In this document: piece by piece, positions 18,421 through 28,966 of the stretch
How positions within the stretch are numbered: the first letter of the stretch is position 1
Layout: the number at the start of each line of letters is the position of its first letter
DNA from: Treponema sp.
GTDB taxonomy: Bacteria > Spirochaetota > Spirochaetia > Treponematales > Breznakiellaceae
Reading direction: 5' to 3'
DNA length: 37,873 bases
NCBI GenBank assembly: GCA_009784995.1
Contig: WQXE01000002.1
Span: forward strand, 1-37,873
The notes under the pieces: generated by a model
What the model was told of the DNA's origin: nothing
What the model saw: the letters and a program-made list of their open reading frames with translations, nothing else
The model's database searches: none
Translations under genes and position numbers: made by a program

Positions 18421-19563
18421 CTACCGTCTGCCGCGTATTGTGTTATTTGAAAAATTTAATGTCGCGGGAAGAATGGGCAAACCATTTCCATATATAGCTA
18501 CACCATAATTTATTAATGAATCACCATCATCAACAGATATATTCGCAAGACCAGGATCATCAGTACCGTATACCACACCGCCGTACATAATAAAAGTTCC
18601 ATTACTATTTACACATATACCACCACCTGATTCTCCAGCTATATTACTGGAAATGGTACCACCGTGCATTTCAAAAATTCCATCCATACCAACAGATACG
18701 CCACCGCCAACGAGAGACTTATTTTTTTCGATAGTACCGCCATACATAAAAAATTGTCCACTAACACGAACAACACCTTCTAAAATACCGAAATTATCAT
18801 TATTATAATGATTAGTCAATGTTACACCGTCGTACATATAAAATTCAGCGTCAAATAAAGAAACTAACGGAGCACCAAAACCTTCTTCTATACCTCTGAT
18901 TATAATAGTTCCTTCCATACCCGGCATACCAAGTGAAAATGTTGTTGGAAAATCAAAACCATCGATTATTATTCTTGTTCCTTTAATTGTCACGTTTTTT
19001 TCAGAAATAAGAATTTTATTACCAAGTACAACTAATAAGCTTGGTTCCCCATTATTAAAACCATCAATATCATTAGTTATAAAAATATATAACTTTCGTG
19101 AATCACGAATATCAGGGTTATTAAAAGAAATTCCATTTTCATCCATTAATTCTAATGCATTATTAAGCTGATCAAAATTACCAACTTCCACAGCAGAATG
19201 TATTTCCAAACTAACAGCGGTATGAAAACCCGCTTTTACATCTATGCCGGAAGTTAAACCATAACCTTTAAGTGTATTATTATCGCGAGCTTTAATTGTT
19301 ACAGAGTATGTACCAGGAAGGACTGTAATGGAACCTCCTGTACTGGGAAAAGTTCTTACAATATCAGACATGCCGGGACTTTTAAGAGTAATTTCGTATG
19401 ATAAATTATTTTTTTCTCTGTCCCAATTTACAAACGACCTCGCAGAATCACCAAAGTTAAAAGTTATTTGTCCTTCGTCGCCAACCCAGGGGCTAAAACA
19501 CGCGCTTAAGATAAAAATGCAAAGAGCTGTAATAAAAATAAAAACAATTTTTTGAATTTTCAT
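18421..19563 (-). CDS. Beta-helix repeat lipoprotein (paralog 1)
   Basis: Lipobox ILSAC; repeats MYGGTIEKNKSLVGGGVS / MHGGTISSNIAGESGGGI. Confidence 0.75.
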   Translation of the reverse strand: MKIQKIVFIFITALCIFILSACFSPWVGDEGQITFNFGDSARSFVNWDREKNNLSYEITLKSPGMSDIVRTFPSTGGSITVLPGTYSVTIKARDNNTLKGYGLTSGIDVKAGFHTAVSLEIHSAVEVGNFDQLNNALELMDENGISFNNPDIRDSRKLYIFITNDIDGFNNGEPSLLVVLGNKILISEKNVTIKGTRIIIDGFDFPTTFSLGMPGMEGTIIIRGIEEGFGAPLVSLFDAEFYMYDGVTLTNHYNNDNFGILEGVVRVSGQFFMYGGTIEKNKSLVGGGVSVGMDGIFEMHGGTISSNIAGESGGGICVNSNGTFIMYGGVVYGTDDPGLANISVDDGDSLINYGVAIYGNGLPILPATLNFSNNTIRGRR

Positions 19564-19582
19564 AATTCACTCCTAATTTTTA

Positions 19583-21049
19583 TTATTGTATCCTGGAATC
19601 GTTTAGTATATGAATTGTGTCATTCACTCCATTGGGAGGGTTATCTACAAAATTTTCTGGTGTTTCAATATTGTTATAAGCATTACCATTTTCCACCCAT
19701 AACGCAGCGCCATTTTGAGCTATATTACCTTGATTGCTGTTGCTTCCGTACACAATACCATTTCGAATATTAAGAGTCGCAGAATTATCAATATAAAAAC
19801 CGCCGCCATTAGAAGTTGCATTATTACCAGAAATTACCCCGCCATCCATAATAAGAAAACCGCCAAGTAAACTAACACCGCCGCCGTTAGCTGCATTATT
19901 ACCTGTTATATTTCCGCTATTCAGGTAAAGATTGAAACCTACCACACTAATGCCCCCGCCATCATGACCAGCGGTATTTCCAGTAATGGTTCCGCCAAGC
20001 ATATTAAAATATCCTATATTACTTCCTGAATAAAAAGAAACGCCACCCCCATTGTAAGAAACAGTATTTCCAGTAATGGTACCACCAAACATTTCAAAAA
20101 ACCCTGAGTCCACTTTTACACCGCCGCCATTAACAGCGCTATTTCCTATAATAGTTCCGCCATCCATTAAAAAATGACCTTCATTTGTAACTACAACAGC
20201 GCCACCTTCACCAGTTAATCTTTTATTATCTTTTAGGGTTACGCCGTCAGTCATATAAAAACTACCACCATTAACCTCTACAATTGGATTTAAAGCATTT
20301 TGTCTGCCAGTTATAGTTATACTACCCGTCATACCCCAATCAACTCCAAACCACAAATGATAAATTAATCCTGTACTGGCATTACTCATTACAGTAAACA
20401 TGGGATCGGAACCAAAAACGCTTCCATTAATAGTTACATCATTATCAGCAGCCAGTATTTTATTTCCCCTAGCTATAATTCCGGAATCGCTATTAACTGT
20501 AGAAAAACTGTTTTTTAGAAACACAAATAACCATCTATCTAAAATGCCAACACCAGCCGGACTTTCCAATTCTAAAGCACTTTTAAGTTCAGCCCAAGAA
20601 CCTACTTCTACGGCAGACCACATTTCAATATTAACATTAGTATTTTTACCCGCGACAATTTCAACTTTGATAAATGATTCTGTATCTTCATGCTCTCTAT
20701 CATAATCTTCATTCCATTCATTTATATGAATAGCGCCGCCATAAGCGCGAAGACCTGCATTGTCAAACGCCTTAGCCGTAATTGTATATACTCCTGGTAA
20801 AACTGTTACGCTTCCTTTACCGCCGCTTGGCAGAGTTCTTACAATATCCGCTCTGCCGGGACTTTTAAAAGTAATTTCGTAAGAAAAATTTCCAAATTCT
20901 CCGTTGTTTAGGTTTACAAACGTTCTTGCCGAGCCGCCAAAATTAAACGTGACAATTCCTTCATCACCTGCCCAGGGGCTAAAACACGCGCTTAAAATAA
21001 AAAGACAAAGGGTTGTAAAAATAATTAAACCAAATTTAATACTTTTCAT
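19583..21049 (-). CDS. Beta-helix repeat lipoprotein (paralog 2)
   Basis: Shares N-terminus FILSACFSPWxGDEG with paralog 1; tandem GGTITGNTxxxxGGGVS repeats. Confidence 0.78.
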   Translation of the reverse strand: MKSIKFGLIIFTTLCLFILSACFSPWAGDEGIVTFNFGGSARTFVNLNNGEFGNFSYEITFKSPGRADIVRTLPSGGKGSVTVLPGVYTITAKAFDNAGLRAYGGAIHINEWNEDYDREHEDTESFIKVEIVAGKNTNVNIEMWSAVEVGSWAELKSALELESPAGVGILDRWLFVFLKNSFSTVNSDSGIIARGNKILAADNDVTINGSVFGSDPMFTVMSNASTGLIYHLWFGVDWGMTGSITITGRQNALNPIVEVNGGSFYMTDGVTLKDNKRLTGEGGAVVVTNEGHFLMDGGTIIGNSAVNGGGVKVDSGFFEMFGGTITGNTVSYNGGGVSFYSGSNIGYFNMLGGTITGNTAGHDGGGISVVGFNLYLNSGNITGNNAANGGGVSLLGGFLIMDGGVISGNNATSNGGGFYIDNSATLNIRNGIVYGSNSNQGNIAQNGAALWVENGNAYNNIETPENFVDNPPNGVNDTIHILNDSRIQ

Positions 21050-21060
21050 ACAATCCTCTT

Positions 21061-21717
21061 TTAATGGTAAGTAAAGCTAAAATCCATATTTCCTGTACTG
21101 GTTTCTGTAGTAGTTGTAATAAGACTCGGAGGCGGAGTGCCGACAGGGGATTGAGGCTGAGTTGATAACGCCGCGATCTCAGCGGGATCCGCGATTGTTC
21201 CGTCTACTTTTGTTGAACTGGAATTTCCTTCGGTAACAATTACTCCAAGCCCTGATGTTCCGGTTAAGATTACCTTGCCTTCAACAGTGCTCATGTTTTC
21301 CATATCCATTTCAAAAATGGTTCCGCGTACAGACGCTGTCGCGCTGGGGCTTTGTACGGTAAGGTTTGTTCTGGTTCCGGCTGGCGGAGTTACTTCTACT
21401 CTTACTCTTCCCGCCTGTAAATTGACATTAACATTTTCATCGGCTTGAGCGGTTTGAATTTCCGCGAAAGAAAGTCGTGTAAGAGGACGAACAGTAATAA
21501 GTGAATTGCCGACAGCGATAACAGTTGTACTTCTAAAACCTGTGGAAACAATTGTGTTAGGTGTAATTACATCGCCCGCTGAAGCGGTTACAAACGCGGA
21601 TGAACCGGCATGTTTTAATTCGACATCTCCTGTTAACTCGCGAATTGTGCCATTCTGGCTAAAAACAAAAGTTGTAACCAATACAATCAATAAAACCGCG
21701 ATTAAAATCTTCTTCAT
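21061..21717 (-). CDS. FecR-domain protein (start corrected to 21717)
   Basis: Signal peptide MKKILIAVLLIVLVTTFVFSQ; FecR-like PNTIVSTGFRSTTVIAVGNSLITVRPLTRLSF...GRVRVEV..SATASVRGTIFEM; AAAGGAGA ribosome-binding site before this ATG. Confidence 0.85.
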   Translation of the reverse strand: MKKILIAVLLIVLVTTFVFSQNGTIRELTGDVELKHAGSSAFVTASAGDVITPNTIVSTGFRSTTVIAVGNSLITVRPLTRLSFAEIQTAQADENVNVNLQAGRVRVEVTPPAGTRTNLTVQSPSATASVRGTIFEMDMENMSTVEGKVILTGTSGLGVIVTEGNSSSTKVDGTIADPAEIAALSTQPQSPVGTPPPSLITTTTETSTGNMDFSFTYH

Positions 21718-21728
21718 AATCTTCTCCT

Positions 21729-22952
21729 TTAAAAAATCGACATAGTCGCGGATAATTCTATCCGCCAATTTATATTTTCTTTAGAACCCGCATTACCAAG
21801 AGCGGGTATGAATAAACCGCCGCCAAGATTTAACTGTAAATCAGAAAAGGGGCTCCATGTAGCCTGGGCTGAAACTTCAGGACCAAGAAAGAAACCTTCA
21901 CTGTCGGGACTTACAGGATACCCCTTAAATGTTCCCAGGTCGTTACGAATAAAATATGAAAAATCAACCGATGTTCCTAAATCCTGATTGATCCTGGATG
22001 AAAAATTAACAGAAAGAACAGAAAGCCCTGACAACTTGTGTTTTAAAATAAAACCGTAGTATTTGGTAGTAATAGGAACGAACGCGTCAACGCTGTTTTC
22101 TATCTTACCTCCGGCAATTCTGGCTATAAATGAAAGGCGGCTGTTAAACTCCGACGGAAACAACCAGAAAAAACCGGCTTCTCCAGCGAACGCCAAATTA
22201 AATTCATTGTCATCATTAATAGTTTGAGACATTCCAAAACTGCCGCCGAATTCAATCAGGAAAATGGAAAATGGAAAACCGCCTTTAACTATTAAATATT
22301 GGCTGTGGAACTTTGAATCAGAATCTGTTAAATCTACCTGAGCGACTACCGCGGTTCTCAAGTTTACAACTTCAGCTACAGACGGATGTTCCCATCCCAA
22401 AGAAGCGATCATTCTGCTTGGCGCGAAATAAGTTCCAAAAAAATCACCGTAATCCAATGGAGTGCCAAAACTCATAAGGTCATCATCTGTCATGGTGATG
22501 TTCGCGTTTTTTTTATATAAAAACCCTGTATACCACGCGCCAATTTGAAAAACACCGATGCCGGAATTATGATAAAATAAAGCGCCGTCAAAAAGTCCTT
22601 CAGCGACAAATGACAATGGATCAGAATAATTAATACGCCCTACCCTTATTCCTGAAGAGCCAAAACGCATAGAAAATTCGGTATGTAAAATTTCGGGAAC
22701 ATAAAAAAATTCTTCATCAACACCTAACGTAAGCCCTGCGGAAAAAAGAAAATCTCCGTTATCGCCGATTAAAAGTGAAAGGCGAGGCCATAGATCAATT
22801 TTAAAATCAAAATTGACATCATCAGAAGCGTTGTTACCAAATCCGGTACTAATATTTGTTACAAAACCAAAATCTATAGCCCAAACCGATAACGGCAGCA
22901 GAAGAAAAACCGCCAGTAAAATTATTAATGTTTTATTAAAAGTTTTTTTCAT
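21729..22952 (-). CDS. Predicted outer-membrane protein, unknown function
   Basis: Signal peptide, alternating beta-strand pattern, terminal RIELSATMSIF. Confidence 0.65.
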   Translation of the reverse strand: MKKTFNKTLIILLAVFLLLPLSVWAIDFGFVTNISTGFGNNASDDVNFDFKIDLWPRLSLLIGDNGDFLFSAGLTLGVDEEFFYVPEILHTEFSMRFGSSGIRVGRINYSDPLSFVAEGLFDGALFYHNSGIGVFQIGAWYTGFLYKKNANITMTDDDLMSFGTPLDYGDFFGTYFAPSRMIASLGWEHPSVAEVVNLRTAVVAQVDLTDSDSKFHSQYLIVKGGFPFSIFLIEFGGSFGMSQTINDDNEFNLAFAGEAGFFWLFPSEFNSRLSFIARIAGGKIENSVDAFVPITTKYYGFILKHKLSGLSVLSVNFSSRINQDLGTSVDFSYFIRNDLGTFKGYPVSPDSEGFFLGPEVSAQATWSPFSDLQLNLGGGLFIPALGNAGSKENINWRIELSATMSIF

Positions 22953-22953
22953 A

Positions 22954-24084
22954 CTAGTTCTCCAATATGATAATTTCTACACGTCTGTTTGCCATCATTC
23001 CGGAATTGGTATTGTTATTCGCTATCGGACGTGAAGCGCCGTGACTAGTTACTGTAATATTATTGGAACTTACCCCAAGTGAAACAAGATAGTCGGCGAC
23101 AGCTTGCGCTCTTCTTCTTGAAAGTGTGTTTAAATAAGCGTCTGCGCCAGAACGCGCGGCATGACCTATTACCTGAATTCTAATATTTGGATTCGCTGTA
23201 AGTATACGGGCATATTCCTGAAGTTTAATTCTTTCAGACTGAAGGAGAACAGCGGAATCTTGCGAGAACCAAACAGAAACAAATGTTCCCGGTAACTCTC
23301 CGCTTCTCGCGCCGGTTGTACCAGTTCCGGTTGTACCTGTGCCTGTGCCGGTTGTGTCTGTAGTACCAGTTGCGCTTGTTGTACTTGTGCCTGTGCCAGT
23401 TGTATCTGTACCTGTAGCGCCAGTATCAGTTGTATCTGTTCCATCTGTACCGGTACCAGTACCTGTGGATGGAGGAACAACAGTTGTTACCGGTTCATCA
23501 ATAACTCTGGAACCCGGATCTGTAGTTGGATCTCTGTCAGTAATTTGATTGGGTTCAACTCTTGACGGAGGAACTTCTTCCTGTGTTTTTGGGTCTCTTG
23601 AATCAATTAAATCCTGCGCGTCCTGCCTCGCGAGAATTCTGTTTATATAAAAAAGAAGTCTTTCGCCGGATACTCGCATGGAAGAACTGGTACGACCCTG
23701 TACCACTTCCATATATGTAAGTTCACGATACGCGTAATGCGGATTTCCAAAAATGGAATACATTATCCCGCCGTTAAATTCAAAAGAGTTCATTAAAAGA
23801 AGGCAAATATCATCCAGCCTGGCAAGGTCATTTACTCCGACATTATCCGGCAGCCAGCCATTTCGCGACACAAAATTAAACGCTTCTGTTTGATTGTCGG
23901 CAGCCATTATATTAGCCGCTTCCAAAACAAAACGAGACGCTTGTCCGTAAGTAACAGCGTTTGTATTTAAAAGGGTTTCAATTTCCATCGCGGTAGATTG
24001 AGCGGAAACAAGCGATGGTACCGCCAAAAAACAAAAAACGATAAAGAGTATATTCTTACAAAATGGCTTAAAAAATGTATTCAT
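22954..24084 (-). CDS. OmpA-family protein with Thr/Gly-rich linker
   Basis: C-terminal OmpA motif VIGHAARSGADAYLNTLSRRRAQAVADYLVSLGV..SHGASRPI..MMANRRVEI. Confidence 0.9.
   Translation of the reverse strand: MNTFFKPFCKNILFIVFCFLAVPSLVSAQSTAMEIETLLNTNAVTYGQASRFVLEAANIMAADNQTEAFNFVSRNGWLPDNVGVNDLARLDDICLLLMNSFEFNGGIMYSIFGNPHYAYRELTYMEVVQGRTSSSMRVSGERLLFYINRILARQDAQDLIDSRDPKTQEEVPPSRVEPNQITDRDPTTDPGSRVIDEPVTTVVPPSTGTGTGTDGTDTTDTGATGTDTTGTGTSTTSATGTTDTTGTGTGTTGTGTTGARSGELPGTFVSVWFSQDSAVLLQSERIKLQEYARILTANPNIRIQVIGHAARSGADAYLNTLSRRRAQAVADYLVSLGVSSNNITVTSHGASRPIANNNTNSGMMANRRVEIIILEN
23311..23468. repeat. In-gene low-complexity repeat encoding TGTGTDGTDTTDTG... linker
   Basis: Repeated (gt)tgtacc/tgtgcc units on + strand, Thr-Gly codons on - strand. 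Confidence 0.85.
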
Positions 24085-24139
24085 AATTATAAAAAAATAA
24101 TAACATATTTAAGCCGTTTTGTATACTATACAACAATTT

Positions 24140-26257
24140 TTAATCTACCTTAAAGCGCGAAATATCTCCGCTTAACGCGATAATATTTTCCTTATTTTCC
24201 TGTGTAATTTCCTGAACCCTGGTTATAGTTTGGGAAATTTCTTCGGCGCTTTGGGTCATTTCATCCATTGAACCCGCGACCTCTGTTGTAATCTTTTTAA
24301 GTTCGGTACTTTGTTGCAATACTTGTTTACTTTCATCGCTCATATCCGCGGAAGCTTTGCGTACAAGCCCCGTAACAGAGTTTAACTGGGTTACAGCTTC
24401 CAGAATCTGGCGGCTGCCGGCGCCCTGTTCTTCCATCGCGTTGCGAATTTGGCTTTCCTGGTTGGAAACAGTTTTTACTTCGCTTTCTATATTTTCAAAA
24501 CGTTCCAATACAACACTGGTCGATTTAGTAATGGTATCGATCATCATTTTAATTTTCTTTAAAACCGCGCTGATGGTTTTTGACTGCTGGCCTGAGTTTT
24601 CCGCCAGCTTGCGGATTTCATCGGCTACAACCGCGAAACCTTTGCCCGATTCACCCGCGTGAGCGGCTTCGATCGCGGCGTTCATGGAAAGTAGGTTTGT
24701 CTGGCTCGCGATTGTCTGCATTACGGAGTTAATTTCCAAAAGACTTTCAGATTCCAGCGCGATTTCCTGAATATCACCGGAAACTTTTTGCAAGTCCGCG
24801 CGCCCCGCTTCGGAGGATTCCGCGAGCGAATGTATGTTAGCGGTATTTCGAACCAGTGTTTGTGTTACAGATTGAATATTCGCGAGCATCTGTTCGATTG
24901 CCGATGAAGACTGGGAAACATTTTCCGCCTGAATCGTAATGTGATCATTTAATTCATACAACCCCGCGATAATGTGATCCATCGAACTCGCGGCGGCGTT
25001 TACTTTATCAGACTGAGATAAAACCTGCGATCTCATTCCCTGAATATTATTATTAATTCCTTCTATGTCTTTTCTGGTTTTTGACATATAGGAAGCCAGT
25101 TCGTCGCCTGTATCGGAAAGCGCGACTGTCTTTCCTTTTATTCCGACAAGAAGGTCTCCGATTTTTCCAAAAGTTAAATTGAAAAATTCACCCAATGTGC
25201 CGATTTCGTCCCGGCGTTTTAATTTGAGCCTTTGTGTAAGATCCCAGTCAACCGAAATATGATCAAGTGTTTCAACCATGTAGTTCATGGGCATAAGCAT
25301 CCTTAAAATAAACACATAGAAAAAAATAAAAATAACAGCGATAACCGCGAGCAATACAAGGAATAATAACGTCATATTGTTTCCAAGTATTTCTATAATT
25401 CCGATAGGTTGAATCGCGGCGATATACCAGCCAAGCGCGGGAACTTCTCCTACGGAAATTACACCGCTTGGAATTTCATAAAAAATAAATTCATCAGTAT
25501 CAAGTAATTTGGCTTTAGAGAATATTTCCGCTCCTCTTTCGCCAAGATGCCTGCTTATAGTTACTTTATCCGCGACAAGTTTGGAATCCTTAGCGCCTGT
25601 GATTTCGCCTTCTTCATTAAACAAATAAAGCGCGGCGCTTCCTGTATAACTTTTATATATGGATTCGACAAATTCAGTTAATATGATGCCGGATCCTACA
25701 AGACCAATAGGGGTTCGCCTATTATCAAAAACAGGCGCGTTTATCCAAAGATTGGTTTGATCCGCTTCGGCGTTATAGTTAATATTAAAATTATATCTTT
25801 CAGTTTCGAAGAGTGTCATTTTGTACCAGTAAGTATCAGGATCTTCGACATCGAGAGTATAATGAGAATCTTCGGAAAAATAAAATTCTTTATCTACATC
25901 GCTTGCCCAGAAAACTATATTGCTGGCGAAAGCAGCCCTATAACCTTCGATTTCGTCAAACGCGTTTCTTTTAAGGTATTGGTCTGCCGGATCGTTAAAA
26001 TGCCTTATTATAAGAGGAGAAGTCGCCATTTTCATGGCAAGCGCGATTTCGCCGTTAACCGAAGCTTCCAGTTTAATTCGCTCAATTTGCAACGCCTGCA
26101 TTAATTCATAACCTATACTATCCCGGGCAGTCTGCCTCATAAAAAGCACAAAAGAGGCACTTCCTATTACAAATATTAAAGAAAATAAAATTATAGAAAA
26201 GATAAAAACTCTGCGTTTTATCGATGTTCTTCGTTTTTTACTTATTTGATTTTCCAT
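24140..26257 (-). CDS. Methyl-accepting chemotaxis protein (start corrected to 26257)
   Basis: Two TM segments around a periplasmic domain, HAMP-like region, [33 protein letters not shown] hairpin tip; AAGGAG ribosome-binding site before MENQIS. Confidence 0.93.
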   Translation of the reverse strand: MENQISKKRRTSIKRRVFIFSIILFSLIFVIGSASFVLFMRQTARDSIGYELMQALQIERIKLEASVNGEIALAMKMATSPLIIRHFNDPADQYLKRNAFDEIEGYRAAFASNIVFWASDVDKEFYFSEDSHYTLDVEDPDTYWYKMTLFETERYNFNINYNAEADQTNLWINAPVFDNRRTPIGLVGSGIILTEFVESIYKSYTGSAALYLFNEEGEITGAKDSKLVADKVTISRHLGERGAEIFSKAKLLDTDEFIFYEIPSGVISVGEVPALGWYIAAIQPIGIIEILGNNMTLLFLVLLAVIAVIFIFFYVFILRMLMPMNYMVETLDHISVDWDLTQRLKLKRRDEIGTLGEFFNLTFGKIGDLLVGIKGKTVALSDTGDELASYMSKTRKDIEGINNNIQGMRSQVLSQSDKVNAAASSMDHIIAGLYELNDHITIQAENVSQSSSAIEQMLANIQSVTQTLVRNTANIHSLAESSEAGRADLQKVSGDIQEIALESESLLEINSVMQTIASQTNLLSMNAAIEAAHAGESGKGFAVVADEIRKLAENSGQQSKTISAVLKKIKMMIDTITKSTSVVLERFENIESEVKTVSNQESQIRNAMEEQGAGSRQILEAVTQLNSVTGLVRKASADMSDESKQVLQQSTELKKITTEVAGSMDEMTQSAEEISQTITRVQEITQENKENIIALSGDISRFKVD

Positions 26258-26376
26258 ATCAAAACTCCTTACAATACATAGAATATACAAAAATAATTGA
26301 TGTAAGGCAATCATTTTTTAACAATCCTTTAACATTTCATAGATATTTTGTTAAATACCGTAAAATACAATTTATC

Positions 26377-26405
26377 TTACAAATACTATAAATTCATGTT
26401 ATAAT
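26377..26405 (+). promoter_or_regulatory. Candidate ackA promoter
   Basis: TTACAA, 17-nt spacer, TATAAT about 30 nt upstream of the ackA start. Confidence 0.4.
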
Positions 26406-26434
26406 AAGTGAAAATTAAATCTAAGGCGGATAAA

Positions 26435-27772
26435 ATGATAATTTTGACATTAAATTGCGGATCTTCATCAGCGAAATACCAGGTTTATGACTGGGAAACA
26501 AAAGATGTCCTCGCTGTAGGTATCGTAGAAAAGGTAACTGTCGGCGGCTCTTTCATTAATCATAAAGCGAAAGGAAAAGAAGAAGTAAAATTTAATCATG
26601 ATTGTCCGACTCATACGGACGCGATCGATTTAATCATCAAAACACTAACCAGTAAAGACATGGGCGTAATAAGTGATATGTCGGTAATTAAAACAGTTGG
26701 TCATCGCGTTGTGCATGGCGGTGACAAATTTACAAAATCTGTCATTGTAGATAAAGCGGCGATGGACGCTTTTACGGCGATGCAGGATTTAAGTCCTCTT
26801 CACAATCCGGCGAACATCATGGGAATAGAAGCTGCGAAAAAAGTTCTGCCGGATGTTCCGCATTGCGCGGTAATGGACACAGCGTGGCATCAGACAATGC
26901 CGCCAGAAAGTTACATGTACGCGGTTCCAACCGAATGGTACGAAAAGTACCAGGTACGCCGTTACGGTTTTCATGGAACAAGTTTTTTATACACGGCAAA
27001 ACGAGCCGCAGTTCTTTTGGGACAAGACCCTTTTAAAACAAATGTAATAATCTGCCATCTTGGAAACGGCGCGTCGATTAACGCCGTTAAAGACGGGCTT
27101 TCTTTTGATACATCGATGGGTATAACTCCGCTTGAAGGTCTTGTTATGGGAACAAGGTCGGGCGATGTTGATCCGTCTTTGCCTTTTTACATTATGCGCA
27201 AAACCGGAATGAACGCAGCCGACATTGAAAGCGCTCTTAATAAAAAAGCCGGTCTTTTAGGGTTAACGGGAAAACTTACAGACAGGCGCGACATTCAGGC
27301 GGCGGCGGAAGGCGGTGACAAAGAAGCTTTACGCGCACAGCAGATCGAAGCGCACCGTGTAAAAAAATACATAGGCGCTTACCAGGCTGTACTTGGCAGG
27401 GTTGACGCGCTTGTTTTAACAGCCGGTGTCGGCGAGTTCGCGTGGTTTATGAGAGACAAAATCTTAAATGGTCTTGAAGGTATAGGTTTGGTTTACGATC
27501 CTGTTAAAAACGATATTTCCCGCACCAGAAACACCGAAACTTTAATCAGCAAACCGGAATCTAAAATACCGATTTACATAATACCTACCGATGAAGAACT
27601 TGTTATGACAGAAGACGCTTACGCGTTGATGCAGGGAACTTATGACACACACACGCATTTTAAATATTCATTCCAGAGTAAGGATTATGTTAACAAGGGA
27701 CGCGCCGAAGGTCTTGTAAGCGATCTAAAGAAAAATCCTGCCCTTGCAGACATTATCGCAAAACCGATATAG
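26435..27772 (+). CDS. ackA: Acetate kinase
   Basis: [68 protein letters not shown]. Confidence 0.96.
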   Translation: MIILTLNCGSSSAKYQVYDWETKDVLAVGIVEKVTVGGSFINHKAKGKEEVKFNHDCPTHTDAIDLIIKTLTSKDMGVISDMSVIKTVGHRVVHGGDKFTKSVIVDKAAMDAFTAMQDLSPLHNPANIMGIEAAKKVLPDVPHCAVMDTAWHQTMPPESYMYAVPTEWYEKYQVRRYGFHGTSFLYTAKRAAVLLGQDPFKTNVIICHLGNGASINAVKDGLSFDTSMGITPLEGLVMGTRSGDVDPSLPFYIMRKTGMNAADIESALNKKAGLLGLTGKLTDRRDIQAAAEGGDKEALRAQQIEAHRVKKYIGAYQAVLGRVDALVLTAGVGEFAWFMRDKILNGLEGIGLVYDPVKNDISRTRNTETLISKPESKIPIYIIPTDEELVMTEDAYALMQGTYDTHTHFKYSFQSKDYVNKGRAEGLVSDLKKNPALADIIAKPI

Positions 27773-27783
27773 TTAATAAAAGA

Positions 27784-27886
27784 CCTCTCGCAAAGGCGCT
27801 AAGGCGCAGAGGTTTTAATATGTCGAATCTAAATCCTAATTACCCTTTGCGCCTTGCGAACCATAAGTTCGACGTCTCTGCGAGGG
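27784..27886. repeat. Intergenic inverted repeat, family A copy 3 (right arm interrupted by a small hairpin)
   Basis: CCTCTCGCAAAGGCGCTAAGGCGCAGAGG ... CCCTTTGCGCCTTGCGAACCATAAGTTCGACGTCTCTGCGAGGG. Confidence 0.8.
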
Positions 27887-27917
27887 TAATTATACAGATA
27901 TTTTTTGGGAGGTTTAA

Positions 27918-28958
27918 TTGGGTGAAATTCTCTGCATTGGCAATCCGATTGTCGATGTGTTTGTAAATATTGATTATAGTCTCACGGTAAAATACGGCAT
28001 CCATGAATCGCATCAGCATATCGACAGCGAAAAGGCGCGGGCGTTAATGAACGAACCTTCCATTGATTACGCGAGAGCCGTAAAAAGCTCAGGAGGAGGA
28101 GCCGCGAATACAGCGAAAATCGCTTCCATGCTTGGAATGAAAACTGTATTTACAGGATGTATCGGCCAGGATGAACACGCCAAATTTTTCGAAAAAGAAT
28201 TAACAGACGCGGGTGTAACAACTCAACTTGTAAAATCACAAGAAAAAACAGGGCTTTGTTTTGTATGCAAATACAGCGGCGAAAAACGTTTTGCCGCGAG
28301 CCCTGCCGCGGCGCTGGAACTTACAGAAGAAAACATCGAAGAAAGTCTTTTTAATAACGCCGAAGTGGTTGTAATAGACGGCTACATTTTAGACCGTCGC
28401 CCTTTGGTGCAGCATATATTGTTAAAAGCAAGTAAAAGAGGCATTCCCGCCATGCTGGACGCCGCGTCTGTTTTCCAAATGAGAAAAAAAGCCGAAGAAA
28501 TTTTAACATATAGCCGCAGTTTTCCAATTATCATTTTTATGAACGCTGATGAAGCTATCGCGTTTTATTACACAATCAGAAAAACCAGAGACGAAGAAAT
28601 TTTTACATCGGACAAAGATAAAGAAACAATGATCCTGCGTGATGTATGTCCTTTGTTAAAAATTATTACTGACGGCGAACTTTTTCCTGTTGTAGTCGTA
28701 AAACTTGGAGGCAGAGGCGCGATAGTCGCGGCGGGCGGGCATATCTACCGCGAGGAAACTTTTACGATAATTCCGCGTGATTCAACAGGAGCAGGAGACG
28801 CGTTCGGCGCGGCTTTTATTTCCGCCTGGATACGGGGTAAATCCCTTTCCGACTGCGCCTCGCTTGGCAACAAAGTAGCGCGCGAAATCCTTGAAGTACC
28901 AGGAACACATATAAAAAGCGAAAAACTTGTCAAGTTCGCGAAGATGTTAAAAAAGTAA
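27918..28958 (+). CDS. PfkB-family carbohydrate/nucleoside kinase, TTG start
   Basis: SSGGGAANTAKIASMLG, DSTGAGDAFGAAFI; GGGAGG ribosome-binding site before TTG. Confidence 0.9.
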   Translation: MGEILCIGNPIVDVFVNIDYSLTVKYGIHESHQHIDSEKARALMNEPSIDYARAVKSSGGGAANTAKIASMLGMKTVFTGCIGQDEHAKFFEKELTDAGVTTQLVKSQEKTGLCFVCKYSGEKRFAASPAAALELTEENIEESLFNNAEVVVIDGYILDRRPLVQHILLKASKRGIPAMLDAASVFQMRKKAEEILTYSRSFPIIIFMNADEAIAFYYTIRKTRDEEIFTSDKDKETMILRDVCPLLKIITDGELFPVVVVKLGGRGAIVAAGGHIYREETFTIIPRDSTGAGDAFGAAFISAWIRGKSLSDCASLGNKVAREILEVPGTHIKSEKLVKFAKMLKK

Positions 28959-28966
28959 AAGATAGT

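Noticed and set aside
19800-20200. Regularly spaced DNA repeats, considered as a CRISPR array
   Set aside because: Repeats are degenerate, in frame and encode the beta-helix GGTITGN motif; no constant repeat/unique spacer pattern.
21718-21768. N-terminal extension of the FecR ORF overlapping the upstream gene
   Set aside because: The internal ATG at 21717 has a good ribosome-binding site and begins a signal peptide; the overlap is an ORF-caller artefact.
23169-23548. Antisense/alternate-frame ORFs (23169..23480 -, 23339..23548 +)
   Set aside because: Low-complexity translations of the Thr-Gly repeat inside the OmpA-family gene; not independent genes.
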